The position numbers and the translations under genes were made by a program. Of a stretch of 64,000 nucleotides of DNA, positions 14,858-23,839 are shown in pieces (the stretch's first letter is position 1; each line of letters begins with the position of its first letter). The notes beneath the pieces are model-generated. The model had not been told where the DNA came from and made no database searches. It was given only the letters and a program-made list of their open reading frames with translations. Source of the DNA: Gammaproteobacteria bacterium (GTDB taxonomy: Bacteria; Pseudomonadota; Gammaproteobacteria; Pseudomonadales; Pseudohongiellaceae); contig JAURWS010000030.1 in NCBI GenBank assembly GCA_030654835.1, positions 186,001 to 250,000 of the forward strand. The letters are read 5' to 3'.

Positions 14858-17080
14858 TTATTGCGACTGCCGACGCAGCAGCTCGAAAAAATTGAACACC
14901 ACTTGCAGCTCAGACACGGCCAGCTCCTCTGCAGCAGCTATTCCTGCCTCTGTGTCGTTGTTACCCTGAGTCGAATCCATTGAGGTGATAAAGGAGCCAT
15001 CCTCGAGGACATCGTAGTTCCTGGAAACAACCGTGGTGTAGTAAGGCCAAGGGGCAATGAGCGGGCGGATCGGTGAGGGCGCGCCATTCGTAATTTCTGC
15101 AACCATCATGCGCGCAATGGAAGTGTCTCGATCTGTCTCAATGAAATAAAGCTGGGTGCCGTCACGGGACCAGGCGGGAGCGGAGCTCCTGCCGGACGCG
15201 ACCAGTGTTGCTCTGCCGGGCCCCGGATACGGCCGGATATAGAGATCTGCTTCACGGAACGACTCAGTAGTGGCGCTTGAATAGGCAAGCCAACGGCCAT
15301 CGCCTGAGAACGTTGCAAATGCTTCGATGGCGTCCGAGGTGAACAATGGTGCAGGCTCGCCGCCCGGTGGCAGGGTCCAGATGTCACCATTCTGCAGGTA
15401 GGCGATCACGCCGTCGGCAGACACGGACTGCATGGCCTGACTCTGGTCAGAAGGCGCCAGGCGTTCCGGTCGCTCATCGCTGCCGTCAACACGCATGCGA
15501 TAAATGTTCTGGACGTTGTCTTCCCGGTTCGAGTCCATCAAGAGGGTTTCACCATCTGGACTCCAGACGGGCAACGCATTCCGAAAGCCTTCGCTATTCA
15601 TCCGCTGTGACACATTGCGGACCAGATCGTGCACATGGACAGAGCTACCCTCTGCGTTCACGAAGTGATACGCGAGGCGAGTGCCATCCGGTGACAGGCG
15701 CATGCGAAGTGCATTGGTCGTTGAAAGAGAGATCGAGGTCAGCGGCTCGGCCTGACCATCTGCGGTGACCCTGACCAGAGTGGTTCTACGATCAGGCGTG
15801 ACACCTCCGCGCGCATACACCAGATGCCCGGACGCAGAAATCGCCAATTGTCCAGCACCCGTATTCCAGCCGGTATTGAGCATGTTCAGCGCCTGCATGA
15901 CGTTCTCCGTGATGACCACGGGCTCGTCCATCAATGTCAGCGTTGCAGGATCAAAGCCCACTGCCATCAGCAAACCCTGCCGCATGAACAGCAGAGTGCC
16001 CGTCTCGGCCACGTAACGCGGGTTCATGGCATTGCTCAAAAGGCTGGCCTGGGTGCCGGAGGCAATATCCAACGCGATGATCTCGGCCCGCTCCGGGTCG
16101 CCATTCGCCGCCATGCCCTGAAACAGCACGCTCTCACCACCCGGCAGCATGTGCGGTTGCGTGTAACTACTGAATTGACCCTGGGATGCGCTGGGGTCGG
16201 CCAGCAAGCTGCCACTGCCGCCACTGGCCTCGACAAGGTAAAGTCCAATCCGTGGGGCGGCCGCAGACCCTTGCACCTGGTCTGCATAAACGATGCGGTT
16301 GTTGTCGCCCCAGCTGGCGCCATAGAGTTCCAAACTACGGCTTTCAGTTGAAGCAACAATGGTCTGGGCGATGCCGCCTCTGAGTGGAATACGCCTGAGC
16401 GAATTCTCGACATAGAATCCGATCCAATTATTGTCGGGCGAGAGGAACGGGCTGCTTCCACCCTCGGTGCCGCCAATCGGTTGTGCCCGCTCCTGATCCA
16501 GGGGTCGCAAGTAGAGCCACGATCTTCGCCCGCGCGATTGCGGCTCCCAGGCTGAATACACCAGCAGCCTGCCGTCATTGGAAAATGCCAGCGACGTGGC
16601 GGCGGGTCGGCCAAATGGGGCGTCCTTGCCGCCCAGATGCAGCGGTTGATCCTCGCTTACCGGTAAGCTGAAACGCAAGACCTCTGTGATCGTTGATTCG
16701 GTCGCAGATGCTTGGTTTGCCTCAGTCTGTGTGTTCAACAGGAAACGGTCAGTGATCTGCAATCCCACCGCGATCAGCAAGAGAACGAGCATCGCGTAAA
16801 TGAGGGTTTGATGCTGCGGCGCCGGAATCTGCGCCACTGACTGGTTGGCAGAATCTGGCTTGATCCCTTCGGGGGTGAGCTCGTAGGCCCATGCGGCAAT
16901 CAGCGTTGGAATGAAACCCAGGATCAACAACACCACGACCAGCGAAGGAGTCCAGAGCGGCAGTAGCAGCGCGGGAGTTATTGCCGTGGCCACCTGAATC
17001 ACCAGCCATGAAACCACGGCATAGACGGCGGCGACCTTGAAGATCTTGCGGCGTTTGAGTTCGTCGAACAGCTTGCGCAT
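14858..17080 (-). CDS. Membrane-anchored PD40 beta-propeller protein, paralogue p2
   Basis: A 740-residue member of the array, starting at ATG 17078-17080 (MRKLFDELKRRKIFKVAAVY). Helices lie around residues 14-36, 44-66 and 94-112 (LIYAMLVLLLIAVGLQI). The periplasmic part starts with a long linker, then LAFSNDGRLLVYSAW, FLSPDNNWIGFYV, RLSPDGTRLAYHF, WSPDGETLLMDS and FSGDGRWLAYSS. Its C-terminus is VVFNFFELLRRQSQ, unlike the NWFDEVRRLAP ending of p3-p5. Its propeller is nearly the same as that of p6, but its linker (GIKPDSANQSVAQIP) is unique. It heads a likely p2-p1 transcript from the promoter block at 17081-17216. Confidence 0.85.
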   Translation of the reverse strand: MRKLFDELKRRKIFKVAAVYAVVSWLVIQVATAITPALLLPLWTPSLVVVLLILGFIPTLIAAWAYELTPEGIKPDSANQSVAQIPAPQHQTLIYAMLVLLLIAVGLQITDRFLLNTQTEANQASATESTITEVLRFSLPVSEDQPLHLGGKDAPFGRPAATSLAFSNDGRLLVYSAWEPQSRGRRSWLYLRPLDQERAQPIGGTEGGSSPFLSPDNNWIGFYVENSLRRIPLRGGIAQTIVASTESRSLELYGASWGDNNRIVYADQVQGSAAAPRIGLYLVEASGGSGSLLADPSASQGQFSSYTQPHMLPGGESVLFQGMAANGDPERAEIIALDIASGTQASLLSNAMNPRYVAETGTLLFMRQGLLMAVGFDPATLTLMDEPVVITENVMQALNMLNTGWNTGAGQLAISASGHLVYARGGVTPDRRTTLVRVTADGQAEPLTSISLSTTNALRMRLSPDGTRLAYHFVNAEGSSVHVHDLVRNVSQRMNSEGFRNALPVWSPDGETLLMDSNREDNVQNIYRMRVDGSDERPERLAPSDQSQAMQSVSADGVIAYLQNGDIWTLPPGGEPAPLFTSDAIEAFATFSGDGRWLAYSSATTESFREADLYIRPYPGPGRATLVASGRSSAPAWSRDGTQLYFIETDRDTSIARMMVAEITNGAPSPIRPLIAPWPYYTTVVSRNYDVLEDGSFITSMDSTQGNNDTEAGIAAAEELAVSELQVVFNFFELLRRQSQ

Positions 17081-17216
17081 GGTTTGAGTACCGGGGCCTG
17101 GAACTGCACCCTCTCTTATCTGGAACGGATCTGCGATGGGGTCGGGCTCAGTGCTCGGACGGAACGCCGACGGCTGGTGCTGTGCCGTGGAGCTTAACAG
17201 GATTTACGCAGGGACT
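17081..17216 (-). promoter_or_regulatory. Conserved promoter-leader block of p2
   Basis: The block shared by p2-p6 contains on the minus strand a TGTTAA -10 (plus 17194-17199) preceded by the conserved TGCGTAAATCC, and about 100 bases of leader with TTCCAGATAAGAG. Here the -35 region is TTCAAG, less good than in p4-p6. Confidence 0.5.
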
Positions 17217-17276
17217 TGAAGCTAGCTTTGTTTACTCCGCCTGGCGGTCGGTCGCCCGCATGAACTGCTATCACTC

Positions 17277-17304
17277 AAAAGACGTTTCTGCGGGAACGTC
17301 TTTT
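17277..17304 (-). terminator. Hairpin terminator after DUF2442 copy 2
   Basis: AAAAGACGTT and AACGTCTTTT form a perfect 10-bp inverted repeat around an 8-base loop (TCTGCGGG), 15 bases after the stop codon. The terminal TTTT on either strand allows termination in both directions. There is no gene facing it from the plus side. Confidence 0.7.
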
Positions 17305-17319
17305 CCATTCCATCGGCAT

Positions 17320-17571
17320 TCAGGCCGCAGCCAGCTGACACTTTTCATACAAGGTCTCAGGCGCAATGTCAGCACCATTCGGCCAGGCAATCGTGCCTCC
17401 TTCGATACGCGCCTTGCGGAAAAAATCCAGATCACGCAAGGGCGCAAAGACTGGCCCGCGATTCAGATATTCGGAGAAATGCATCAGTCCCGACACGCCG
17501 TCATCGAAAGAGACCAGGAAGGTGTGTCCGGACCGGTACTCGATGCTGGTGACTTCGTTAAGATTCCACAT
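17320..17571 (-). CDS. DUF2442 protein, copy 2
   Basis: An 83-residue protein nearly identical to copy 1 (12056-12322); most of the differences are in FDDGVSGLMHFSEYL (copy 1 reads GVVDF there) and in the C-terminus, which ends at QLAAA. The start ATG 17569-17571 is preceded by the last codons of a DUF4160 frame, LINPLE-stop, at 17579-17599. The rest of DUF4160 is replaced by the end of p3. As with copy 1 and p1, the gene lies just downstream of a propeller gene, so the whole propeller-DUF4160-DUF2442 unit appears to have been duplicated. A hairpin terminator follows. Confidence 0.8.
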   Translation of the reverse strand: MWNLNEVTSIEYRSGHTFLVSFDDGVSGLMHFSEYLNRGPVFAPLRDLDFFRKARIEGGTIAWPNGADIAPETLYEKCQLAAA

Positions 17572-17578
17572 TTCCGCA

Positions 17579-17599
17579 TCACTCCAAGGGATTGATCAA
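17579..17599 (-). pseudogene. Last seven codons of a DUF4160 gene
   Basis: Only LINPLE and the stop codon remain, in the same position relative to DUF2442 as the 21-codon relic at 12330-12395. It is recognisable only by comparison with that copy. Confidence 0.45.
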
Positions 17600-17635
17600 A
17601 GCGTGGCAGAGACGACGTGCAGCCTCTACCGCCCG

Positions 17636-19780
17636 TTACTGCGTCGCCACCGCCACCGGTGCCAACCTGCGCACCTCATCAAACCAGTTCTGCACGATGA
17701 CGACCTCGCGGTTGTCGGGTTCTGGCGAGCGCAGCAGCACGAAACGGCCATCGGGCAGGATGTCGTAGCCTGCGCCGATGATGTTCTCGCCAGCCTGATA
17801 GGAGTAATCAGTTCCGTCAGGAGCAGTCTGGCGCATGTCGAACAGTGGCTCAGGATTGCCCAGTTGCAGCCCGCTGGGATCGGCGGTGACCGCTACCTGC
17901 AACATCTTCAATATCTCCTCATGCAAGCCGACGAAAAAGAGTGTCCTGCCATCGACGCTCCATAACGGCACGCGACCGCCTTCAAGTGACACTGTGTGCC
18001 GATCCCCCTCCGGGTAGGCCTGAATATAAACTTCGCTACGACCAGATTCCTGGCTGTCGAAGGCCAGCCACCTGCCATCCGGTGACAGCGCAGGGCTGCT
18101 CTCTCGCGCTGGTGTGGCCAGAATGGGCCGATCAGCCTGTGCGCCATTAATGTCATGCACCCAGAGATCTTCGTTGCCGCCTTGTTGCTGGGTATACACC
18201 AACTGCCGTCCATCGGGCGTCCAGCGCATGTTGCGCTTGGCGAAGCCGCGGTCGTACGGAACCAGCAAAGTCTGGCGGCCATTTTCAAGCAAGGAGATAC
18301 CTACGCCTTCTGTCGTCACGGCCAGGCCACCACCGCCGGGCCGCCAGGCTGCGGCTAAAACCGAATTGTTGTCTTGCGACAAACGTGCCGTCGCCCCACG
18401 TGCGAGGTCGTAGGTATACAAGTCGCTCCGCCGATCACGTTGCAATAAAAATGACAAGGTGCGCCCGTCCGGCGCCACGCGGGGCTGCGAGTAGTAGTCA
18501 TCAGCAAGGCCGAAGGGCTCGAAGCTGCCACCGGGGGCCAGCGTTCCCAGTTCACGGGTCGAAGTGACCTCGGGTAGATAGGCCAGCGACCCGTTGTCGG
18601 CCACTGCCAACTGTGCATGGGGGTAAGGTCTGTACACACGATCCACCCCGATAGCCTCTGGCACAGGAACGACAGGGCCAGTCACTGTCAGCGTGTCAAA
18701 GCCGAAGGGCGCGAGCATCACGGTGTTGTCACGCTGGAACAGCACATGCCCGCTGGACAGGACATGAGCCCCGCTGGCGTTGTTGAGCACCACGCGGCGT
18801 TCGCCGCTGTCCAGCAGCAAGACCTCGATATGACGTTCGGAGGGCGGCTCGCTGTTCACCGTGAACAACACGGCCCGTTTGCCCGGGACCATGGCCGGGA
18901 ACCAATGGTTGAGTTCCTTGTTGCCCTCGTTCAGCGTCGTCAGTTGCTCCGGCGTGCCGCCGCCAGCCGGGAGGCGGTAGAGGCTGTCATCGTCGCTATA
19001 GACGATGTCATCTTCGCCGCTCCAGGCGCCAAAGCTCCAAGGGCCATCGGTCAGGCCTTCGAACAGAGTGACTGGCACACCGCCGAAAAGCGCAATTTTC
19101 TTCAGCTCTCCTTCTGGCGTGAAGAAGGCCACCGTTTGCCCGTCGGGTGAAAAGAACGGCTGTCCGGCACCGAACGTCTCCGGTAGTGCGCTGATGGTGC
19201 GAGAGTCCAACGACCGCTGGAACAGTTGCCTGCGTCCGCCAGCCCTGTCGGCTGGCAGATCCCGGTTCTCTGCGACATAGACGAGGGTGCGGCCATCCGG
19301 TGAGAGCGCAAGGCTGTTCGAGGGGAATGTATCGATGAGGATCGGTTGCCGCGCTGGCACCACGATGGAGACTCGCTGCGTCCCCGAGACTAGAGCCGTC
19401 GGGTTGGCGCCCTTGGTGCCAGATGTCGGTTGCTCACTGGTGAAACGCTCGACCAGTTGCACCCCCACCATCAGCACCACCAATCCTAGAATCACATAGT
19501 TGATGGGCTGCGCGGCGGTGGCCTGCAGGCCGACAGCCGGTGCCACCTGCGCATCGGGCCGCAGCCCGTCCGGGGTCAGTTCGTAAGCCCAAGCCGCAAT
19601 CAATGTTGGAATGAATCCCAGCAGCAACAGCACCACAACCAGCGAAGGCGTCCACAGCGGCAGCTGCAGCGCCGGTGTTATTGCCGTAGCCACCTGAATC
19701 ACCAGCCACGAAACCACGGCATAGACAGCGGCGACCTTGAAGATCTTGCGGCGTTTGAGTTCTTCGAACAGCTTACTCAT
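17636..19780 (-). CDS. Membrane-anchored PD40 beta-propeller protein, paralogue p3
   Basis: A 714-residue member. I start at ATG 19778-19780 (MSKLFEELKRRK); an in-frame TTG eight codons earlier would add QAPVHKT but has no better ribosome site. The anchor helices are at about 14-36, 44-66 and 92-108 (INYVILGLVVLMVGVQL). Blades are marked by LALSPDGRTLVYVAE, FFSPDGQTVAFFT, VAPDGRTLSFLL, WTPDGRQLVYTQ, ALSPDGRWLAFDS and LPDGRFVLLRS. The end NWFDEVRRLAPVAVATQ is typical of PD40 tails fused to bacterial Ser/Thr kinases, though no kinase is present. p3, p4 and p5 form one subgroup. The gene is followed by the DUF4160 tail and DUF2442. Confidence 0.85.
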   Translation of the reverse strand: MSKLFEELKRRKIFKVAAVYAVVSWLVIQVATAITPALQLPLWTPSLVVVLLLLGFIPTLIAAWAYELTPDGLRPDAQVAPAVGLQATAAQPINYVILGLVVLMVGVQLVERFTSEQPTSGTKGANPTALVSGTQRVSIVVPARQPILIDTFPSNSLALSPDGRTLVYVAENRDLPADRAGGRRQLFQRSLDSRTISALPETFGAGQPFFSPDGQTVAFFTPEGELKKIALFGGVPVTLFEGLTDGPWSFGAWSGEDDIVYSDDDSLYRLPAGGGTPEQLTTLNEGNKELNHWFPAMVPGKRAVLFTVNSEPPSERHIEVLLLDSGERRVVLNNASGAHVLSSGHVLFQRDNTVMLAPFGFDTLTVTGPVVPVPEAIGVDRVYRPYPHAQLAVADNGSLAYLPEVTSTRELGTLAPGGSFEPFGLADDYYSQPRVAPDGRTLSFLLQRDRRSDLYTYDLARGATARLSQDNNSVLAAAWRPGGGGLAVTTEGVGISLLENGRQTLLVPYDRGFAKRNMRWTPDGRQLVYTQQQGGNEDLWVHDINGAQADRPILATPARESSPALSPDGRWLAFDSQESGRSEVYIQAYPEGDRHTVSLEGGRVPLWSVDGRTLFFVGLHEEILKMLQVAVTADPSGLQLGNPEPLFDMRQTAPDGTDYSYQAGENIIGAGYDILPDGRFVLLRSPEPDNREVVIVQNWFDEVRRLAPVAVATQ

Positions 19781-19913
19781 GGTTTTGTGCACCGGGGCCT
19801 GCAACTGCGCCCTCTTATCTGGAACGAATTTGCGATGGAGCCGGGCTCACACTGCTTGGGTGGAACGCCGACGGCTGCTGTGTCGCGGAGCTTAACAGGA
19901 TTTACGCAGGGGG
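19781..19913 (-). promoter_or_regulatory. Conserved promoter-leader block of p3
   Basis: The minus-strand TGTTAA -10 is at plus 19892-19897, with the same TGCGTAAATCC spacer as the other copies. The -35 position has diverged. The leader portion (CCAGATAAGAGGGCGCAGTT) is almost the same as in p6. Confidence 0.5.
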
Positions 19914-19948
19914 CTTAACGCAATTCATGCGACCCTGCCCGTCACTCC

Positions 19949-20998
19949 TCAGCGCAAGTCATACCAAACCCCACGGCCACTGCCGCGCTGATTCAGTGTG
20001 CCGCGTTCGACCAGTGAGCGGAAATGCTGCTTGAGCGTGTTGCGGCTGGCGCTGGTCAGCTTGATGGCATCGCCGATGGTGATGCGGCCATGCTCGCGCG
20101 CAAACTCGACGATCTGCAGTTGCAGCTCGGGCATGGCCGCCAGCACAATCTTCTCACGCTCGACCTTCTTCTCCAGTCGGCGAACCTGCTCTGCCAGTGA
20201 GCGCAGGAAGAACATCAGCCAAGGTTGCCAGTCCGGCGTTTGAGTGCGGATCGTGCCTTGTGTCTGTCGCAACGCCACGTAGTAGGCCTCTTTGCTCTGT
20301 TCAATAACACCTTCCAACGAACTGTAAGGCACATAGGCATAGCCTGCCTTCAGGAGCAGCAGCGTGGTCAGTACGCGGGAGAGTCGGCCGTTGCCGTCCT
20401 GGAAGGGATGGATTTCCAGAAACACAACCACACATAACGCAATGACAAGCAGAGGATGCAGGCGCGATGTCTCACGTTCCTCATTCACCCAGCCGATGAG
20501 CTCTGCCATGAGACGAGGGGTGTCAAACGGCGAGGCGGTTTGAAAAACGATGCCAATCTGCGCGCCGGTTTCGTCGAAAGCAGCGACGCTGTTGGGGTTG
20601 GTCTTGTAGTGACCACGATGCCAGGCGTCCTTTTCGCTGTGGCGCAGGAGCACCTGATGCAGTTGCTTGAGGTGATTCTCGGTAAACGGGATGTCCTGCC
20701 ATGAGGCAAAGACCAGATCCATCAGTTCCGCATAGCCAGCCACTTCCTGTTCATCGCGGGTGGCGAAGGATTTGATCTCTAGGTTCGACAACAGTTGCTC
20801 CACCTCCCGGTCCGTCAGCTTGCTGCCCTCGATGCGGGTGGAGGAGCCGATGCTCTCGATGGTAGCGACTCGGCGCAAGGACGACAGACGGTCAGGGGCA
20901 AGCGTGCCCAAGGCGCGCCAGGCGCCCTTGAACTCGTCGATTCTGGAGATCAGATTCAGAATCTCCGGGGTGATCTGCAGGGAGTGAGTTTTCAGCAT
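19949..20998 (-). CDS. Fic family AMP-transferase-like protein (class II inhibitory motif)
   Basis: A 349-residue protein. The catalytic Fic loop HPFQDGNGRLSR starts at His197 and is complete. An N-terminal SSTRIEG motif near residue 55 matches the (S/T)xxxE(G/N) inhibitory helix, so the enzyme is likely autoinhibited. The last 80 residues form a winged helix (ELQLQIVEFAREHGRITIGD, then SASRNTLKQHFRSLVERG), suggesting DNA binding or autoregulation. Fic enzymes transfer AMP or other nucleotides to target proteins; the target is unknown. It stands alone between p3 and p4 on the same strand, filling the toxin-like slot in the array. No separate antitoxin gene is seen, as expected for class II. 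Confidence 0.9.
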   Translation of the reverse strand: MLKTHSLQITPEILNLISRIDEFKGAWRALGTLAPDRLSSLRRVATIESIGSSTRIEGSKLTDREVEQLLSNLEIKSFATRDEQEVAGYAELMDLVFASWQDIPFTENHLKQLHQVLLRHSEKDAWHRGHYKTNPNSVAAFDETGAQIGIVFQTASPFDTPRLMAELIGWVNEERETSRLHPLLVIALCVVVFLEIHPFQDGNGRLSRVLTTLLLLKAGYAYVPYSSLEGVIEQSKEAYYVALRQTQGTIRTQTPDWQPWLMFFLRSLAEQVRRLEKKVEREKIVLAAMPELQLQIVEFAREHGRITIGDAIKLTSASRNTLKQHFRSLVERGTLNQRGSGRGVWYDLR

Positions 20999-21096
20999 GC
21001 GCCAATACTACGCCCATTTACACCCAATTTCGAGACGATTGTCTGGCGGGGCTTGGTCAAAGTTTGCGAAAGTCGACGCCCAGCCTCTACCGCCCG

Positions 21097-23235
21097 TTAC
21101 TGCGTCGCCACCGCCACCGGTGCCAACCTGCGCACCTCGTCAAACCAGTTCTGCACAATGACGACTTCGCGGTTGTCGGGTTCTGGCGAGCGCAGCAGCA
21201 CGAAGCGGCCATCGGGCAGGATGTCGTAGCCTGCGCCGATCCCGTTGTCACCAGCAGCATAGGAGTAAACAGTTCCGTCAGGAGAGGTGTAGCGCATGTC
21301 GAACAGTGGCTCCGGACTGCCCAGTTGCAGCCCGCCAGGCCCCACCGTCACCGCGACTCGCAACATCTTTCGTTCATCGTCGTGGACGCCGACGAAAAAG
21401 AGCGCACTCCCGTCGGCGCTCCACAACACATTGGTGCCCCCTTCCCGGGATACCGTGTATCGCGGTCCCTCGGGGTAGGCCTGAATATAGACGTCATTAC
21501 GACCAGATTCTCGGATTTCGAAGGCCAACCATCTGCCATCAGGCGACAACGCAGGACCGTGTTCTGGCGCCGGTGTGGCCACAATGGGTCGATCGGGTTG
21601 CGAGCCATCGATATCATGCACCCAGAGATCGTGACTCGTGCCTTGTTGCCAGGTATACACCAACTGCCGTCCGTCCGGCGTCCAGCGCATGTTGCGTTTT
21701 GTGTTTCCGGATTCCCACGGAACCAGCAAAGTCTGGCGGCCATTTTCAAGCAGGGAAATGCCTTCGCCTGGTACGGCCATCGCCAGGCCACTGCCGTCCG
21801 GCCGCCAGGCTGCGGCTTGAACCGAAGCACTATCTGGTGAGAGGCGAGCCGTCGTGCCACGTCCGAGGTCGTAGCTGTACAAGACTCTGTCCCGGTCACG
21901 TTGCAACAAAAAGGACAAGGAGCGGCCATCTGGCGCCACGCGCGGTTGCGAATAGTAGTCATCAGCCAGGTCGAAGGGCTCGAAGCTGCCACCGGGTGTG
22001 AGTGTTCCCAATTCATTGGTCGAGGTCACCTCGGGCAGGTACGCCAGCGAGCCGTTGCCGGCCACGACTAATTGCGCATGGGGGTAGGAACTATATGCGT
22101 TGTCCATCCCGATGGCGTCGGGCACCGGAACTGCAGGACCACTGACGGTCAGCGTGTCGAAATCGAAGGGCGCGAGCATCACGGTGGTGTCACGCTGGAA
22201 CAGCACATGCCCGCTGGACAGCACATGGGTCCCGCTGGCGTTGTCGAGCACCACGCGGCGCTCGCCGCTGTCCAGCAGCAACACCTCGATACGACGCTCG
22301 AAAGGGGGTTCGCTGCTGACCGTAAACAACACGGCCCGTTTGCCCGGAACCAGGGACGGGAACCAATGGGCGAGCTCCTGGTTGTCCTCGTTCAGCGTCG
22401 TCAGTTGTTCAGGCGTGCCGCCGCCAGCCGGGATGCGGAATAGGCCTCTATCGCTATAGACGATGTCATCTTCGCCAGTCCAGACGCCAAAATCCCATGC
22501 GCCACTGGGTAAACCTTCGACCAGCGTGACTGGCACGCCGCCGGAAAGAGCGATTTTTTTCAGCTCACCTCTTGTGAAAAAGGCCACCGCTTTTCCGTCG
22601 GGTGAAAAGAACGGTTGCCCGGCCTCGAACGTCTCCGGCAGTGCGCTGGTGGTGCGAGAGTCCAGCGACCGTTGGAACAGTTGCTTGCGTCCTCCCGATC
22701 TGTCGGCTGGCAATTCTCGGTTCTCTGCGGCATAGACGAGAGTGCGGCCATCCGGTGAGAGCGCAAGGCTGTTTCCAGGCCATCCGTCCACTCGATACGG
22801 TTGTCTCGCAGGCAAGACGATGGAGAGTCGCTGCGTGCCCGAGACAAGTGCAGTAGGGTTGGCGCCAGTGATTGCAGAAGGGGTTTCTCCACCGCCGAAA
22901 CGCTCCGCCAGTTGAACACCCGCCACGAGCAGCACCACCAGCAGAATCACATAGTTGATTGGCTGCGCGGAGGTGGCCTGCAATCCTGTGACTGGTGCGA
23001 CCTGCGCATCAGGCCGCAGCCCGTCTGGCGTCAGTTCGTAGGCCCACGCGGCAATCAGGGTCGGGATGAAGCCAAGGAGCAGCAGCACCACAACCAGCGA
23101 AGGAGTCCAGAGCGGCAGCTGCAGCGCGGGAGTAATTGCGGTGGCCACCTGAATCACCAGCCACGAAACCACGGCATAGACGGCGGCGACCTTGAAGATC
23201 TTGCGGCGTTTGAGTTCTTCGAACAGCTTGCTCAT
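21097..23235 (-). CDS. Membrane-anchored PD40 beta-propeller protein, paralogue p4
   Basis: A 712-residue member, very close to p3 through most of its length. ATG 23233-23235 is taken as the start; an in-frame GTG ten codons upstream is possible. The third helix reads INYVILLVVLLVAGVQLAERF. Propeller turns include LALSPDGRTLVYAAE, FFSPDGKAVAFFT, VAPDGRSLSFLL, WTPDGRQLVYTW and ALSPDGRWLAFEI. It ends RLAPVAVATQ exactly as p3 does, and the 3' flank (CAGCCTCTACCGCCCGTTAC) is also shared with p3, showing that the duplicated unit runs past the stop codon. The promoter block at 23236-23364 is among the best preserved. Confidence 0.85.
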   Translation of the reverse strand: MSKLFEELKRRKIFKVAAVYAVVSWLVIQVATAITPALQLPLWTPSLVVVLLLLGFIPTLIAAWAYELTPDGLRPDAQVAPVTGLQATSAQPINYVILLVVLLVAGVQLAERFGGGETPSAITGANPTALVSGTQRLSIVLPARQPYRVDGWPGNSLALSPDGRTLVYAAENRELPADRSGGRKQLFQRSLDSRTTSALPETFEAGQPFFSPDGKAVAFFTRGELKKIALSGGVPVTLVEGLPSGAWDFGVWTGEDDIVYSDRGLFRIPAGGGTPEQLTTLNEDNQELAHWFPSLVPGKRAVLFTVSSEPPFERRIEVLLLDSGERRVVLDNASGTHVLSSGHVLFQRDTTVMLAPFDFDTLTVSGPAVPVPDAIGMDNAYSSYPHAQLVVAGNGSLAYLPEVTSTNELGTLTPGGSFEPFDLADDYYSQPRVAPDGRSLSFLLQRDRDRVLYSYDLGRGTTARLSPDSASVQAAAWRPDGSGLAMAVPGEGISLLENGRQTLLVPWESGNTKRNMRWTPDGRQLVYTWQQGTSHDLWVHDIDGSQPDRPIVATPAPEHGPALSPDGRWLAFEIRESGRNDVYIQAYPEGPRYTVSREGGTNVLWSADGSALFFVGVHDDERKMLRVAVTVGPGGLQLGSPEPLFDMRYTSPDGTVYSYAAGDNGIGAGYDILPDGRFVLLRSPEPDNREVVIVQNWFDEVRRLAPVAVATQ

Positions 23236-23364
23236 GGTTTTGTGCCCCGGGGCCTGGAACTGCACCCTCTTATCTGGAACGGATCTGCGATGGAGCCGGG
23301 CTCAGCGCTCGGACGGAACGCCGACGGCGTGGAGCTTAACAGGATTTGCGCGGGCGGTAACCAA
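23236..23364 (-). promoter_or_regulatory. Conserved promoter-leader block of p4
   Basis: On the minus strand TTGGTT (plus 23359-23364), 17 bases and TGTTAA (plus 23336-23341) make a reasonable sigma-70 promoter. A leader of about 95 bases runs to ATG 23235. Confidence 0.6.
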
Positions 23365-23436
23365 AGGCAGCAGCGGTTGTCTTCTATCGCCAGCCGCTGT
23401 GGACACGAATGTAACTGACGGAATAATTTCACATTG

Positions 23437-23474
23437 AATCAAAAGTTGATTTTTTCTACAATCACTCCTATAGA
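23437..23474 (+). promoter_or_regulatory. hipBA promoter with palindromic operator over the -35 box
   Basis: TTGATT (23446-23451), 17 bases, TATAGA (23469-23474) form a sigma-70 promoter reading toward hipB. AATCAA-AAG-TTGATT (23437-23451) is a perfect 6-bp palindrome overlapping the -35 box, a natural site for HipB autorepression. Confidence 0.6.
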
Positions 23475-23515
23475 GATTATAAATATGATTTAACAACCTT
23501 AACGGAGTGCTTAAA

Positions 23516-23839
23516 ATGGAATCCCCACTACCTCTTCCCGTCGAGCGAGCCATCCACAAGCTGGGCGGCGATATTTCCCTCGCCCGGCGGCGGCGCCACA
23601 TTTCTCAGGCGTCGCTGGCCGAGCGCATGGGGGCCTCCGTCTCCACCGTGCGGCGGATGGAGCAGGGTGACGTTCGGGTGCCCATCCACTTCTTTGCCCG
23701 CGCACTGTTTGTCTTCGGCGAAATCCGCGCGCTGGAGCACTTGCTGGATACCTCGAACGACGACATCGGCCTGACCCTGATGGACGAGCAACTGCCCAAG
23801 CGCGTGCGCAGCAAGCCTGGCACCTCGGGGGCGCTGTGA
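23516..23839 (+). CDS. hipB: HipB-like HTH antitoxin
   Basis: A 107-residue Xre-type regulator. ATG 23516 is preferred over GTG 23507 because GGAG lies 8 bases before it. The helix-turn-helix is ISLARRRRHISQASLAERMG followed by ASVSTVRRMEQGD (about residues 20-52). The C-terminal half is helical (FFARALFVFGEIRALEHLLD) and probably dimerises or contacts HipA. In hipBA modules this protein binds the promoter and neutralises the kinase. Its stop overlaps the hipA start by four bases (GTGA). The module lies on the plus strand between p4 and p5. Confidence 0.85.
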   Translation: MESPLPLPVERAIHKLGGDISLARRRRHISQASLAERMGASVSTVRRMEQGDVRVPIHFFARALFVFGEIRALEHLLDTSNDDIGLTLMDEQLPKRVRSKPGTSGAL

